Origin: Pseudomonas karstica
Lineage (GTDB): Bacteria > Pseudomonadota > Gammaproteobacteria > Pseudomonadales > Pseudomonadaceae
Length of the DNA stretch: 64,000 bases
NCBI RefSeq assembly: GCF_009707515.1
Contig: NZ_WLYI01000032.1
Coordinates: forward strand, 22,706-86,705
Direction: 5' to 3'
This document shows, piece by piece, positions 26,376 to 35,292 of this stretch. Position 1 is the first letter of the stretch. Every line of letters starts with the position of its first letter. A model generated the notes under the pieces. The model was not told where the DNA came from and did no database searches. It was given only the letters and a program-made list of their open reading frames with translations. Both the position numbers and the translations under genes were made by a program.

Positions 26376-28034
26376 ATGTACGTATACGACGAATACGATC
26401 AGCGCATCATCGAGGACCGCGTCAAGCAGTTCCGTGATCAGACCCGACGCTATCTGGCAGGTGAACTGAGCGAAGAAGAGTTCCGCCCTCTGCGCCTGCA
26501 AAATGGCCTTTATATTCAGCGCTTTGCGCCGATGCTCCGGGTGGCCGTGCCCTATGGCCAACTGACCTCGCGCCAGACGCGAATGATGGCCAGGATTGCC
26601 CGCGACTTCGACAAGGGCTACGCCCACATCAGCACCCGCCAGAATGTTCAGTTCAACTGGCCGGCCCTGGAAGACGTGCCGGACATCCTGGCTGAATTGG
26701 CCACCGTGCAGATGCACGCGATTCAGACCAGTGGTAACTGCCTGCGTAACGTCACCACCGACCAGTTCGCCGGTGTTGCCGCCGATGAGCTGATCGACCC
26801 GCGCCCCTGGTGTGAAATCGTGCGTCAATGGACGACGTTCCACCCCGAGTTCGCTTACCTGCCACGCAAGTTCAAGATCGCCATCAATGGCTCGACCTCG
26901 GACCGTGCGGCAATTGAAGTCCACGATATCGGCCTGGAGCCGGTGCATAACGCCGCAGGCGAACTGGGCTTTCGTGTACTCGTAGGTGGCGGCCTGGGGC
27001 GTACCCCGGTGGTCGGCGCCTTTATCAATGAGTTCCTGCCGTGGCAGGACCTGTTGAGCTACCTCGACGCCATCCTGCGTGTGTACAACCGCTATGGTCG
27101 TCGTGACAACAAGTACAAGGCGCGGATCAAGATCCTGGTCAAGGCCCTCACCCCCGAGGTCTTCGCCCAAAAAGTCGACGCCGAGATGGAACACCTGCGC
27201 GGCGGCCAAACCACGCTGACCGAAGCCGAAGTGCACCGTGTCGCCAAGCACTTCGTCGATCCGGACTACAAGGCCCTGAGCAAGCTGGACGCCGAACTCG
27301 CCGAGCTCGACCAACAGCACCCGGGTTTCGCCCGCTGGCGTGTGCGCAATACCCTAGCCCACAAGAAACCGGGTTATGTTGCCGTGACCCTGTCGCTCAA
27401 ACCTACCGGTGTGGCGCCGGGTGATGTCACTGACAAACAACTGGACGGCATCGCCGACCTGGCCGAGCGTTACAGCTTCGGCCAGTTGCGTACCTCCCAC
27501 GAGCAGAACATTATCCTGGCGGACGTCGAGCAAGCCCAACTGTTCACCCTGTGGGGCGAACTGCGCGAACAAGGTTTCGCCACGCCAAACATTGGCCTGT
27601 TGACCGACATCATCTGCTGCCCGGGTGGCGATTTCTGTTCCCTGGCCAACGCCAAGTCGATCCCGATTGCCGAATCGATCCAGCGCCGCTTCGACGACCT
27701 GGACTACCTGTTCGACATCGGCGAACTGGACCTGAACATCTCCGGCTGCATGAACGCCTGTGGTCATCACCACGTTGGCCATATCGGCATTCTTGGGGTG
27801 GACAAGAAAGGCCAAGAATTCTATCAAGTGTCCCTGGGCGGCAGCGCCAGCCGCGACGCGAGCCTGGGCAAGATCCTCGGCCCGTCCTTCGCCCAGGAAG
27901 CCATGCCGGAGGTGATCGGTAAGTTGATCGACGTCTACGTTGAACAGCGCACCGAAGATGAGCGTTTCATCGACACCTACCAGCGCATCGGCATCGACCT
28001 GTTCAAGGAGCGTGTCTATGCAGCGAATCATTAA
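26376..28034 (+). CDS. cysI: assimilatory sulfite reductase (sirohaem, single-subunit type)
   Basis: 552-residue nitrite/sulfite reductase family enzyme that reduces sulfite to sulfide for cysteine synthesis. Two ferredoxin-like and two sirohaem/4Fe-4S domains alternate. The cluster ligands are seen in CCPGGDFCSLANAKS and SGCMNACGHHHVGHIG (about residues 415-475). Sulfite rather than nitrite reduction is inferred from the linked DUF934 gene and from recalled Pseudomonas CysI annotation. Start ATG 26376 (MYVYDEYDQRIIEDR) is preferred over upstream 26289. DUF934 overlaps the 3' end by 17 nt. Confidence 0.94.
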   Translation: MYVYDEYDQRIIEDRVKQFRDQTRRYLAGELSEEEFRPLRLQNGLYIQRFAPMLRVAVPYGQLTSRQTRMMARIARDFDKGYAHISTRQNVQFNWPALEDVPDILAELATVQMHAIQTSGNCLRNVTTDQFAGVAADELIDPRPWCEIVRQWTTFHPEFAYLPRKFKIAINGSTSDRAAIEVHDIGLEPVHNAAGELGFRVLVGGGLGRTPVVGAFINEFLPWQDLLSYLDAILRVYNRYGRRDNKYKARIKILVKALTPEVFAQKVDAEMEHLRGGQTTLTEAEVHRVAKHFVDPDYKALSKLDAELAELDQQHPGFARWRVRNTLAHKKPGYVAVTLSLKPTGVAPGDVTDKQLDGIADLAERYSFGQLRTSHEQNIILADVEQAQLFTLWGELREQGFATPNIGLLTDIICCPGGDFCSLANAKSIPIAESIQRRFDDLDYLFDIGELDLNISGCMNACGHHHVGHIGILGVDKKGQEFYQVSLGGSASRDASLGKILGPSFAQEAMPEVIGKLIDVYVEQRTEDERFIDTYQRIGIDLFKERVYAANH

Positions 28035-28512
28035 ACACAACGAGGTCATCGACGAAACCTGGCACCTGCTGCCCAAGGACGCGAGCTTCGATGGCATTTC
28101 CAACTGCGACGACCTGATCGTGCCACTGGCCTTGTGGCGCGACCACGCTCACGCCCTCAAGGCCCGCGACGGTGGCTTGGGGGTGTGGCTGGACGCCGAT
28201 GAAGAAGCCGAAGAAATCGGTGACTTTGTTGAGCACTTCCAGGTTATCGCCCTGAACTTCCCGGCCTTTACCGACGGCCGCAACTACTCCAACGCCCGCC
28301 TGTTGCGTGACCGTTACGGTTACAAGGGTGAATTGCGGGCCATTGGCGATGTATTGCGCGACCAGTTGTTCTACCTGCGCCGCTGCGGGTTCGATGCCTA
28401 CGCCTTGCGCGCCGACAAAGACCCCTATGAAGCCCTGGAAAGCCTCAAGGATTTCTCGGTGACCTACCAGGCAGCAACCGACGAGCCGTTGCCACTGTTC
28501 CGCCGACGCTGA
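28018..28512 (+). CDS. DUF934 protein, sulfite-reductase partner
   Basis: 164-residue DUF934 family protein. It starts inside the cysI 3' end (17 nt overlap), a coupling typical of cysI-DUF934 pairs in pseudomonads. Conserved-looking segments are WLDADEEAEEIGDF, the DGRNYSNARLLRDRYGYKGELRA core and LRRCGFDAYALR. The role is unproven; it is usually listed with sulfate assimilation because of this linkage. A terminator follows. Confidence 0.92.
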   Translation: MQRIIKHNEVIDETWHLLPKDASFDGISNCDDLIVPLALWRDHAHALKARDGGLGVWLDADEEAEEIGDFVEHFQVIALNFPAFTDGRNYSNARLLRDRYGYKGELRAIGDVLRDQLFYLRRCGFDAYALRADKDPYEALESLKDFSVTYQAATDEPLPLFRRR

Positions 28513-28534
28513 GACTGAGGTTGAGCGGCAAATG

Positions 28535-28572
28535 AAAGCCCCGACATCTGGTTCACAGAGTCGGGGCTTTTT
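28535..28572 (+). terminator. Rho-independent terminator after cysI-DUF934
   Basis: AAAGCCCCGAC, a loop, GTCGGGGCTTTTT. The strong GC stem with T tract lies 23 nt after the DUF934 stop and can also serve the convergent flavin reductase gene. Confidence 0.88.
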
Positions 28573-28625
28573 CATGGGGCACTGATCAGGCTGTGCAGAA
28601 GCCGGGGCACGTCAGTGCGTGGACA

Positions 28626-29183
28626 TTACGCCTTCTGCTTTTCCACCCACTTGCCATACGCATCGATAAACGCCTGCAAGAACGTCCGGGTTCTTTGTGA
28701 CACCTTGCCCGACTCATCAAATGCGCTGCCGGCGTTACCCAGGTAAGCTTCCGGCTGCTGCATGCACGGTACATCGAGAAATACCAGGGACTGGCGCAAC
28801 TGGTGATTCGCGCCAAAACCGCCGATAGCGCCAGGGGACACACTGATCACCGCACCCGGCTTGCCACCCCAGACACTCTGGCCATACGGGCGGGAACCTA
28901 CGTCAATCGCGTTCTTCAACGCAGCGGGCATGGAGCGGTTGTATTCGGGAGTCACGAACAACACCGCGTCGGATGAACCCACATGCTGACGGAAAGTACT
29001 GTAGGCTGCCGGCGGGACAGGGCCGTCGAGGTCTTCGTTGTAGAGCGGCAAATCGCCGATTTCGACAATGTTCAACTTGAGATTGGCAGGCGCCAACTCG
29101 GCCAATGCCAAGGCAACCTTGCGGTTGATCGACTCTTTTCTCAAGCTGCCGACCAGGACGGCGACCGTGTAGACCTTGCTCAT
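28626..29183 (-). CDS. NADPH-dependent FMN reductase family protein
   Basis: 185-residue flavodoxin-like reductase (ChrR/YieF/ArsH-like NADPH:FMN family), which reduces quinones, chromate or flavins using NAD(P)H. Features: VLVGSLRKESINRKVA (FMN phosphate loop), PEYNRSMPAALKNAIDV motif typical of the family, and a PGAIGGFGANHQLR segment. Start ATG 29183 (MSKVYTVAVLVGS) with GGGATTTC before it is weakly supported; an in-frame ATG at 29207 is possible. Single gene. Physiological substrate unknown. Confidence 0.9.
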   Translation of the reverse strand: MSKVYTVAVLVGSLRKESINRKVALALAELAPANLKLNIVEIGDLPLYNEDLDGPVPPAAYSTFRQHVGSSDAVLFVTPEYNRSMPAALKNAIDVGSRPYGQSVWGGKPGAVISVSPGAIGGFGANHQLRQSLVFLDVPCMQQPEAYLGNAGSAFDESGKVSQRTRTFLQAFIDAYGKWVEKQKA

Positions 29184-29410
29184 TGGGATTTCCTGACTTC
29201 TAACCAAAGGAGCTTGTAGTTATAGAGTTTTCGCGGCCCTGCCGCCAACAGGTTTTTACAACACCCATGGCATTCAAGGTATGCCATGCAGCGTAAGCAA
29301 CATCTGAAAAAGTCAACGAATAGTATTTTTTTTGCGTAGGCAAACTACCCCGCTCCATGACGGTCTACAGCACCGCAAATTGAGTGTTTATCCCCAGAGG
29401 TTTTAAACAG

Positions 29411-29647
29411 ATGGCAGCAGTACTTGTCGGACAGTTCCATGCCAGAGATGCGGAAGGCCGCATTTATTCCGTGCATGAGTTCCAGGAATCCAACCCGGCG
29501 CAAAGCGACCTGGCTGGATCGGCGCCTACCACCACTTACAAGTTGGCCATTGGCGACCGCGTAGAAAAAATGGACGGCGACGAGTTCCGGTTGATTCAGT
29601 CAGGGACCATTATCGTCCGCGAATCGCAAACATCCTACGCGTCATAA
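29411..29647 (+). CDS. conserved-looking small hypothetical protein (78 aa)
   Basis: Soluble 78-residue protein starting MAAVLVGQFHARDAEGRIY, no signal or membrane segment. The beta-rich look and closing RLIQSGTIIVRESQT suggest a small barrel-like fold. I do not recognise a named family. The coding character is good (GC-rich third positions), and the ATG at 29411 has only a weak AAACAG ribosome site. Upstream 29208-29400 is AT-rich (e.g. TATTTTTTTTGC) and probably carries its promoter. Confidence 0.7.
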   Translation: MAAVLVGQFHARDAEGRIYSVHEFQESNPAQSDLAGSAPTTTYKLAIGDRVEKMDGDEFRLIQSGTIIVRESQTSYAS

Positions 29648-29735
29648 CCTTATGCTCCAGGCAGACGTCATATGGACGGACTTGGGTTAGGATTCAAGTG
29701 TTGAATCTTTTACCCGCTGAACATGGACTTCACAC

Positions 29736-30629
29736 ATGCGTCTACGTCATATCGAAGTGATTCAGGCCATCTTGCAGACCGGTCATCTCGGCACCGCTGC
29801 CGAGTGGCTGCAACTGTCGGTGGCTGATGTTGACACTACCCTCAAGGATGCTGAGCAACAGCTGGGGTTCATGCTGTTCGCCAGCGTCCGGGGAAGGCTG
29901 CAAGCCACCCGCGAAACCCTCGAACTGCAAGGCCAAATCGCTCATCTTTATGAAGCCCTGGAGCCGGTGCAACGCCTGGCCAGCAGCTTGAAACATCATC
30001 ACGCCCCACCCCTTCGCACGCTTTGCACAGCGCCGCTGGCCAATCAACTGTTGCCGCAAAGCATGGCCCTGCTGCGCCGTCGTTTCCAGGACACGCCATG
30101 CAACCTGTCGAGCCAGCCAACCCGTGAGATCGTCAAAAGCCTGCTGTTGCACGAAGCCGATCTGGGCCTGAGCCTGCACGACCCCGAACACCCACAAATC
30201 CACAGCGCCGCGCTGGCCCAGGGCAAGCTGCAACTGCTGGCACCCCATGGCTGGCTCAAGCCTCGGCAGAAATATATCGCGCTGCAAGAGTTGGCCGGGC
30301 AATCAATGATTGGCCTGGAAGGCCAGGACCCATTGAGCAGCCTGCTGGACAGCAAGTTGCAGGCCCTGCGCCCACTGCCGGTGATTCAGACACGCGTGCA
30401 GACCTATCAGATGATGCGCAGCATGGTGGAGGCCGGGGAAGGCCTGGCGATTGTCGACCCGTTCACAGCCACGGGCGCACGGGAGGCCGGGCTGGATGCC
30501 TGCCCCTTATCACCACCGATCCTGGTGACGTTGTATGCGTTGACGCTGAAGGGAGGCACGACCTCCCCTGCCTTGAATGCCTTGCTGGAGATTGTCACGG
30601 AAAAAGCCGAAAACCTGCTGACTCTCTGA
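29736..30629 (+). CDS. LysR family transcriptional regulator
   Basis: 297-residue LysR-type regulator: N-terminal winged HTH (about residues 1-60, RLRHIEVIQAILQTGHLGTAAEWLQLS) followed by a substrate-binding domain from about residue 90. The HTH is slightly unusual in having AEWLQLSVADVDTTLKDAEQQLG where LysR proteins commonly have A..L..SQPA.S..I..LE. No divergent target gene is adjacent; the 78-residue gene lies upstream on the same strand. Convergent with, and directly abutting, the GNAT gene. Effector and targets unknown. Confidence 0.9.
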   Translation: MRLRHIEVIQAILQTGHLGTAAEWLQLSVADVDTTLKDAEQQLGFMLFASVRGRLQATRETLELQGQIAHLYEALEPVQRLASSLKHHHAPPLRTLCTAPLANQLLPQSMALLRRRFQDTPCNLSSQPTREIVKSLLLHEADLGLSLHDPEHPQIHSAALAQGKLQLLAPHGWLKPRQKYIALQELAGQSMIGLEGQDPLSSLLDSKLQALRPLPVIQTRVQTYQMMRSMVEAGEGLAIVDPFTATGAREAGLDACPLSPPILVTLYALTLKGGTTSPALNALLEIVTEKAENLLTL

Positions 30630-31211
30630 TCAGGCCGCTTCCAGCTCAGACTTGAACAGCCGATACCAAAAGATCGCCACTTCCCTGGTCTGCGGATCAA
30701 TCCCACGATAGCGCAAGTGATCAATCCCCCCCATCACATACCCGCAACGCTCATACAAGCGACACGCGCCGAGGTTGTTGTTCTGGGTCTCCAGCATGAT
30801 GCCCGGCAGGTTTTTCTTGCGACTCCAGAACTGCGCCACATCCAGCAGCGCCTTGGCCACGCCATGGCGACGCGCGGGCAACACCACTGCCAACTCATCC
30901 ACATGGGCAAAACCGTTCCAGTTGGTGCTGACCACGACATGCCCCACAGGCCGGTCATCCAGGTAGGCCATAAACACCGCACTGTCGACCGCGCCCCGGT
31001 AACTGGCGAACTCTTGCGGGTCGATGCCATAGCACTTGCGATACGGCAAGACCTGCTCGAGTGCCCACTGTTCGACCTGCGCGCCCATCTGCGGCACACC
31101 GTAGGCGCTGACTTCAAAGCTGAAATCATTGCCCCACACGTAAGCTTCAAACCCCTCGTCGGCGACTCGCACACTGAGCCCCGGGTACTTCGGATTCATC
31201 ACAACTTGCAT
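30630..31211 (-). CDS. GNAT family N-acetyltransferase
   Basis: 193-residue GNAT acetyltransferase. The acetyl-CoA site is visible as VLPARRHGVAKALLD (R/QxxGxG/A region), preceded by DELAVV, and followed by LGACRLYERCGYV, the C-terminal GNAT signature. It resembles small-molecule/streptothricin-type acetyltransferases, but the substrate is not known. Start ATG 31211 lies 8 bp after the decarboxylase stop, so it is probably in one operon with that gene, suggesting a polyamine or amino-acid-derived substrate as a guess. Its stop abuts the LysR stop. Confidence 0.88.
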   Translation of the reverse strand: MQVVMNPKYPGLSVRVADEGFEAYVWGNDFSFEVSAYGVPQMGAQVEQWALEQVLPYRKCYGIDPQEFASYRGAVDSAVFMAYLDDRPVGHVVVSTNWNGFAHVDELAVVLPARRHGVAKALLDVAQFWSRKKNLPGIMLETQNNNLGACRLYERCGYVMGGIDHLRYRGIDPQTREVAIFWYRLFKSELEAA

Positions 31212-31219
31212 AGCTATCC

Positions 31220-33475
31220 CTAAACCTTGATGCAATCGACGGTGTAACAACGAACCTTGCCGTCGTCTTCATGTTGCAACCCGTGAACATCAGCAATAAA
31301 ACCTGGGAAACTGCTATCGAACTCCCGCGCAAAGGCCAGGTAGTCGATGATAGAGCGAGTCGCCTCAGTAAAGCGCTCCCCAGGCATGATCAACGGAATG
31401 CCCGGCGGATAAGGCACCAGCATCACCGCTGCGATACGTCCTGGCAAGGCATCGATGGGCACCGCCTCGACCTCACCTCGTACCAATTGGTCGTAGGCAT
31501 CCGCGGGCTTCATCGCAATCTCGGGTAACACCGTATACATCCGCTTGAGGTGCCTGGCCGTGGCATTGCTGCGATAACAGCCATGCAATTGATCGCACAA
31601 GTCCCGCAGACCCAAGCCCTGATACCGTCCCGGGCTCTGTTGATACACCGAAGGCAAACAGCTTGCGAGACTGACATTGGCGTCGTAGTTGCGTTTGAAT
31701 TCCAGCAACTCCGTAAGCAGGGTGCTCCACTTGCCTTTGGTAATGCCCATGGAAAACAGCACCAGGAAAGAATACAACCCGGTCTTTTCCACCACCAATC
31801 CGCGCTCCCAGAGAAATTTACTGACCACCGCGGCGGGAATTCCGCATTCGCTCAAGACCCCGCCGGCGCTCAGCCCCGGCATCACCAGCGTCACCTTGAT
31901 CGGGTCGAGCAACACGTAGTCTTCTGCAATGTCCCCAAAACCGTGCCAGTCGGCTTCAGGTTGCAGCAGCCAGTCGGCCGTGGCTACCCGATCAATGCCG
32001 GCCACCAGCGGTGGCTGCCAAATGGAAAACCACCAGTCTTGGGCGTCAATGTGCTGGCGCAAGTTGGCCAGGGCGCGACGAAAGCTCAACGCTTCATCGA
32101 ACATTTCCTGCAGCAGCGAACGCCCTGCGGGCCCTTCCATCATCGCTGATGCCACGTCCAGGGAAGCGATGATGCTGTACTGGGGCGAAGTGGAAATATG
32201 CATCATGAACGCTTCGTTAAAACGGTCACGATCCAGTTGCCGGGCACCACCATCCTGCACATGGATCATCGATGCCTGGCTGAAAGCCGCCAACAGTTTA
32301 TGGGTGGAGTGCGTCGTGAACACCAGCGGGCTGTCCGGCGTACGCGACGTGCCCATGCCATAGCGACCGGAAAAAAACTCATGAAATGCCGCATAGGCGT
32401 ACCAGGCTTCATCGAAGTGCAGTACCTCGACGCTATTCCCCAGTTGCTGCTTGATCAGCTCGGCGTTGTAACACAGGCCATCGTAGGTGGAGTTGGTGAC
32501 CACCGCCATCTTGACCTTTGCGGGACGGCCACGGGTCAACGGGCTGGCATCGATCTTGGCGCGGATGGATTCGGGGCTGAACTCGCTCAGGGGAATCGGC
32601 CCGATGATCCCTAGTTCATTGCGCTCCGGGCACAGGTACAGCGGAATGGCGCCGGTCATGATGATCGAGTGCAACACCGACTTGTGACAGTTGCGATCTA
32701 CCAGCACCAAGTCATCACGCCCGACCATGGAGTGCCAGACAATCTTGTTGGCGGTGGACGTGCCATTGATCACGAAGAAGGTGTGGTCAGCGCCGAAATT
32801 ACGCGCCGCCCGCGCTTCAGCTTCGGCCAAGGGCCCGGTGTGGTCCAGCAGCGACCCCAGTTCCGGTACCGACACCGACAGGTCCGAGCGCAGGGTGTTT
32901 TCTCCGAAAAACTGATGAAATGCCTGCCCCACCGGGCTCTTTCGATAGGCCACGCCACCACCATGGCCGGGGGTATGCCAGGAATAGTTGGAGTCGGCGG
33001 TGTGCTGCACCAGGGCCTTGAAAAATGGCGGCAGCAGGCCATCGAGGTAGCTGCGCGCGGCGCGGGCCACTTGCCGGGCAAGGAAGGGCACCGTGTCTTC
33101 GAACAAGTAGAGAATGCCCCGCAGTTGGTTGAGTTCACTCATGGCATCGGCCGGAGCGTTTTCCAGGGTAACTTGCTCACCCAGGGCAAAGATCGGCAGG
33201 TTGGGTGCTCGCACTCGCGCCAGGCGAATCAGCTCCACCATGTTTTGCAGCAGATGAGTGTTTTCTCCAGCGCCCTCAGCGGCGATCAACATGCAGGCGA
33301 GGCCGTGATGGGTCGAGGCAACCAGGCGGCCTTCGGCGTAGTCCACCGCAGAAAAGATACTGAAGCCCTCCTGCTCCAACTCCCGGGCGATACCCCGAAC
33401 CCGGTCACCGGCGACGGTATCGGCCTTGATGTCGCGGTGCACGATAAGGACGGGGAACTTCAGGTCTTTGTACAT
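31220..33475 (-). CDS. ldcA: PLP-dependent lysine/arginine/ornithine-type decarboxylase
   Basis: 751-residue fold-III... aspartate-aminotransferase-type inducible decarboxylase: N-terminal wing domain (1-130), PLP domain with catalytic lysine in TTHSTHKLLAAFSQ (near residue 390), and C-terminal domain with PYPPGIPLIMPGE. Size and position match the Pseudomonas LdcA lysine decarboxylase (lysine to cadaverine), with dnaQ, rnhA, gloB and mltD nearby as I recall in P. aeruginosa. Lysine versus arginine specificity is inferred from that synteny. Start ATG 33475 (MYKDLKFPVLIVHRD); the upstream ATG 33565 is in a non-coding-looking stretch. Followed by the GNAT gene. Confidence 0.88.
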   Translation of the reverse strand: MYKDLKFPVLIVHRDIKADTVAGDRVRGIARELEQEGFSIFSAVDYAEGRLVASTHHGLACMLIAAEGAGENTHLLQNMVELIRLARVRAPNLPIFALGEQVTLENAPADAMSELNQLRGILYLFEDTVPFLARQVARAARSYLDGLLPPFFKALVQHTADSNYSWHTPGHGGGVAYRKSPVGQAFHQFFGENTLRSDLSVSVPELGSLLDHTGPLAEAEARAARNFGADHTFFVINGTSTANKIVWHSMVGRDDLVLVDRNCHKSVLHSIIMTGAIPLYLCPERNELGIIGPIPLSEFSPESIRAKIDASPLTRGRPAKVKMAVVTNSTYDGLCYNAELIKQQLGNSVEVLHFDEAWYAYAAFHEFFSGRYGMGTSRTPDSPLVFTTHSTHKLLAAFSQASMIHVQDGGARQLDRDRFNEAFMMHISTSPQYSIIASLDVASAMMEGPAGRSLLQEMFDEALSFRRALANLRQHIDAQDWWFSIWQPPLVAGIDRVATADWLLQPEADWHGFGDIAEDYVLLDPIKVTLVMPGLSAGGVLSECGIPAAVVSKFLWERGLVVEKTGLYSFLVLFSMGITKGKWSTLLTELLEFKRNYDANVSLASCLPSVYQQSPGRYQGLGLRDLCDQLHGCYRSNATARHLKRMYTVLPEIAMKPADAYDQLVRGEVEAVPIDALPGRIAAVMLVPYPPGIPLIMPGERFTEATRSIIDYLAFAREFDSSFPGFIADVHGLQHEDDGKVRCYTVDCIKV

Positions 33476-33599
33476 GAGGGCAGGTTGTCCTGAGGCGGCG
33501 GAAGGCTGTCCGCCAATACACTCAGGGTAGAAGCTTGGCGCGAATGTGCGAGTTAGGAGTGCCACGCCCCTGCATTTAAATTTAATCGACTCAATAGAC

Positions 33600-34346
33600 C
33601 TATTGCTCGGTCAATTGTGTCCATAGCGCGGGAGCCCCGGCTGACTTGGCAATGGCTTCCAGGCGCGCCGCATGCTCCAGCAGGTCCTGCTCGCTGGCGC
33701 GAATGATAGTGGTGGGCTTGCGATCAGCCGGCAGGCGACGAATTTCCGAAGCGCGATTACCCGAGCTTTCCGCCGAACCGTTGCCATCCGAAGCGTTACC
33801 CGCCAGGGACAGGCTGGTCTGGCCGCCGGTCATGGTCAGGTAGACGTCAGCCAGAATCTCGGAGTCGAGCAAGGCGCCGTGCAACTCACGGCCGGAGTTG
33901 TCGACACCATAGCGCTTGCACAACGCATCGAGGCTGTTGCGCTGGCCCGGGTGACGCCCACGCGCCATCATCAGGGTGTCGAGGATCGTGCAATGCTGGG
34001 TGATATCAGCACGGTCCGTCTGCCCCATCAGGGCGAATTCGTTATTGATGAAACCGACGTCGAACGCGGCGTTATGGATGATCAGTTGCGCGCCGTTGAT
34101 GAATTCGAAGAACTCATCGGCCACTTCGGCAAAACGCGGCTTGCCCACCAGGAATTCGTTGGTAATACCGTGGACGCCAATGGCGCCTTCGTCACTTTCC
34201 CGGTCCGGTTGCAGGTACACGTGGAAGTGGCGACCGGTGAGGCGGCGACCCAGCAATTCGACACAACCGATTTCAATGATCCGGTGGCCGTCGGTCACCG
34301 GCATGCCGGTGGTTTCGGTATCGAGTACTACCTTCCTGTCAGCCAT
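33600..34346 (-). CDS. dnaQ: DNA polymerase III epsilon subunit (proofreading exonuclease)
   Basis: 248-residue 3'-5' exonuclease of the replicative polymerase. ExoI (VLDTETTG, residues 6-13), ExoII (IHNAAFDVGFINNE, about 95) and ExoIII (HGALLDSEILADVYL, about 160) motifs carry the catalytic DEDDh residues. The C-terminal tail should bind the alpha subunit. Start ATG 34346 (MADRKVVLDTETTG). In relatives it normally lies immediately downstream of rnhA; here 4 kb of opposite-strand genes separates them. Confidence 0.97.
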   Translation of the reverse strand: MADRKVVLDTETTGMPVTDGHRIIEIGCVELLGRRLTGRHFHVYLQPDRESDEGAIGVHGITNEFLVGKPRFAEVADEFFEFINGAQLIIHNAAFDVGFINNEFALMGQTDRADITQHCTILDTLMMARGRHPGQRNSLDALCKRYGVDNSGRELHGALLDSEILADVYLTMTGGQTSLSLAGNASDGNGSAESSGNRASEIRRLPADRKPTTIIRASEQDLLEHAARLEAIAKSAGAPALWTQLTEQ

Positions 34347-34662
34347 ATTTTTGTAACCCGTCATCACTAAGTCATCTGTAAATACGCGCCAAATCTTAAC
34401 ATATCGTCAAAAAAACACCGCAACAAATGGCGATGGCCTGCAAGCAGCAATTGACATCCCCTCCACTACGCAGAGGTGTAAAGCGTTATCGACGCGACCT
34501 TCTGTTTGTTCAACTGACTGAAAAATCCAATCTTGCGAATCTCCAAGTAGTGCGAGCTGGTATCGGCTGAACCAATTCACACCTGGGAATTATCGATTTG
34601 TACTGTTAGCAATCAGTAATGAGTATGGCGCCACACCTCACAACAAAAAACAGAGGACCGCC

Positions 34663-34797
34663 ATGATCGCTCGATTTCATAATCGCGCGCGTGAAACTGC
34701 CGTTGATAGCAACGGCGTGGAACGCCTTGAGTTGGGTATGGGAAATCGTCATCGGGGAAGCCTGGGCATAGGCTCAACTTATTCATGCATACGTTAA
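34663..34797 (+). CDS. possible 44-residue peptide or gene remnant
   Basis: A small open frame (MIARFHNRARETAVDSNGVE...) with a decent ribosome site (CAGAGGA 6 nt upstream). No family recognised, no signal or membrane segment. It sits in the 550 bp gap between dnaQ and the RidA-like gene; the rest of that gap (34347-34662 and 34798-34895) is AT-richer than the flanks and shows nothing I can name. It may be a leftover of the inserted block. Confidence 0.3.
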   Translation: MIARFHNRARETAVDSNGVERLELGMGNRHRGSLGIGSTYSCIR

Positions 34798-34895
34798 TCG
34801 ACTTTATTTATAGACGATGACTGCAAGCATGACTTTCGCAAGCCCCCGACCAGTGCTCGAACACTGCCGCCCTCGTATCAACCCAGGAATGCTTA

Positions 34896-35246
34896 ATGCA
34901 AATCGAACGTTTCGCCGCGATAAAACGCCGCTCGGACATGGTCCGGTATGACAACCATCTCTACATCGGTGGCCAGGTTGCCACGGACCTCAGTGGCGAT
35001 ATCGAGGCACAGACCCACGAGGTGCTCGAGGGTATCGAGCAGCTTTTGCTCAGTGCCGGCAGCAGCCGCAAGCAGGTGCTTTCGGTGCGTATCCTGCTCG
35101 CCCATCGCGGGGACTATGCAGGGCTCAATAAAGTCTGGGACGAGTTTTTCCCCAAAGGCCATGCCCCCACGCGAGCATGCACCCTGGCCGACTTGATCGA
35201 CCCCGGTTGGCGCGTGGAAATGATCGTGGTCGCCGCGTGCGGCTGA
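34896..35246 (+). CDS. RidA/YjgF family protein
   Basis: 116-residue RidA-like protein, a family that hydrolyses reactive enamine/imine intermediates made by PLP or flavin enzymes. Segments YDNHLYIGGQVATD, LEGIEQLLLSAGSS and HAPTRACTLADLIDPGWRVEM match the fold; the canonical catalytic arginine is matched by R in PTRACTLAD. It precedes an FAD amine-oxidase-like gene by 46 bp, which fits removal of an imine produced by that enzyme. First gene of the block inserted between rnhA and dnaQ. Confidence 0.9.
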   Translation: MQIERFAAIKRRSDMVRYDNHLYIGGQVATDLSGDIEAQTHEVLEGIEQLLLSAGSSRKQVLSVRILLAHRGDYAGLNKVWDEFFPKGHAPTRACTLADLIDPGWRVEMIVVAACG

Positions 35247-35292
35247 TTGCTTCCTCAATCCTGCCCCCAACCGCTCAAATGGAGATGACCGC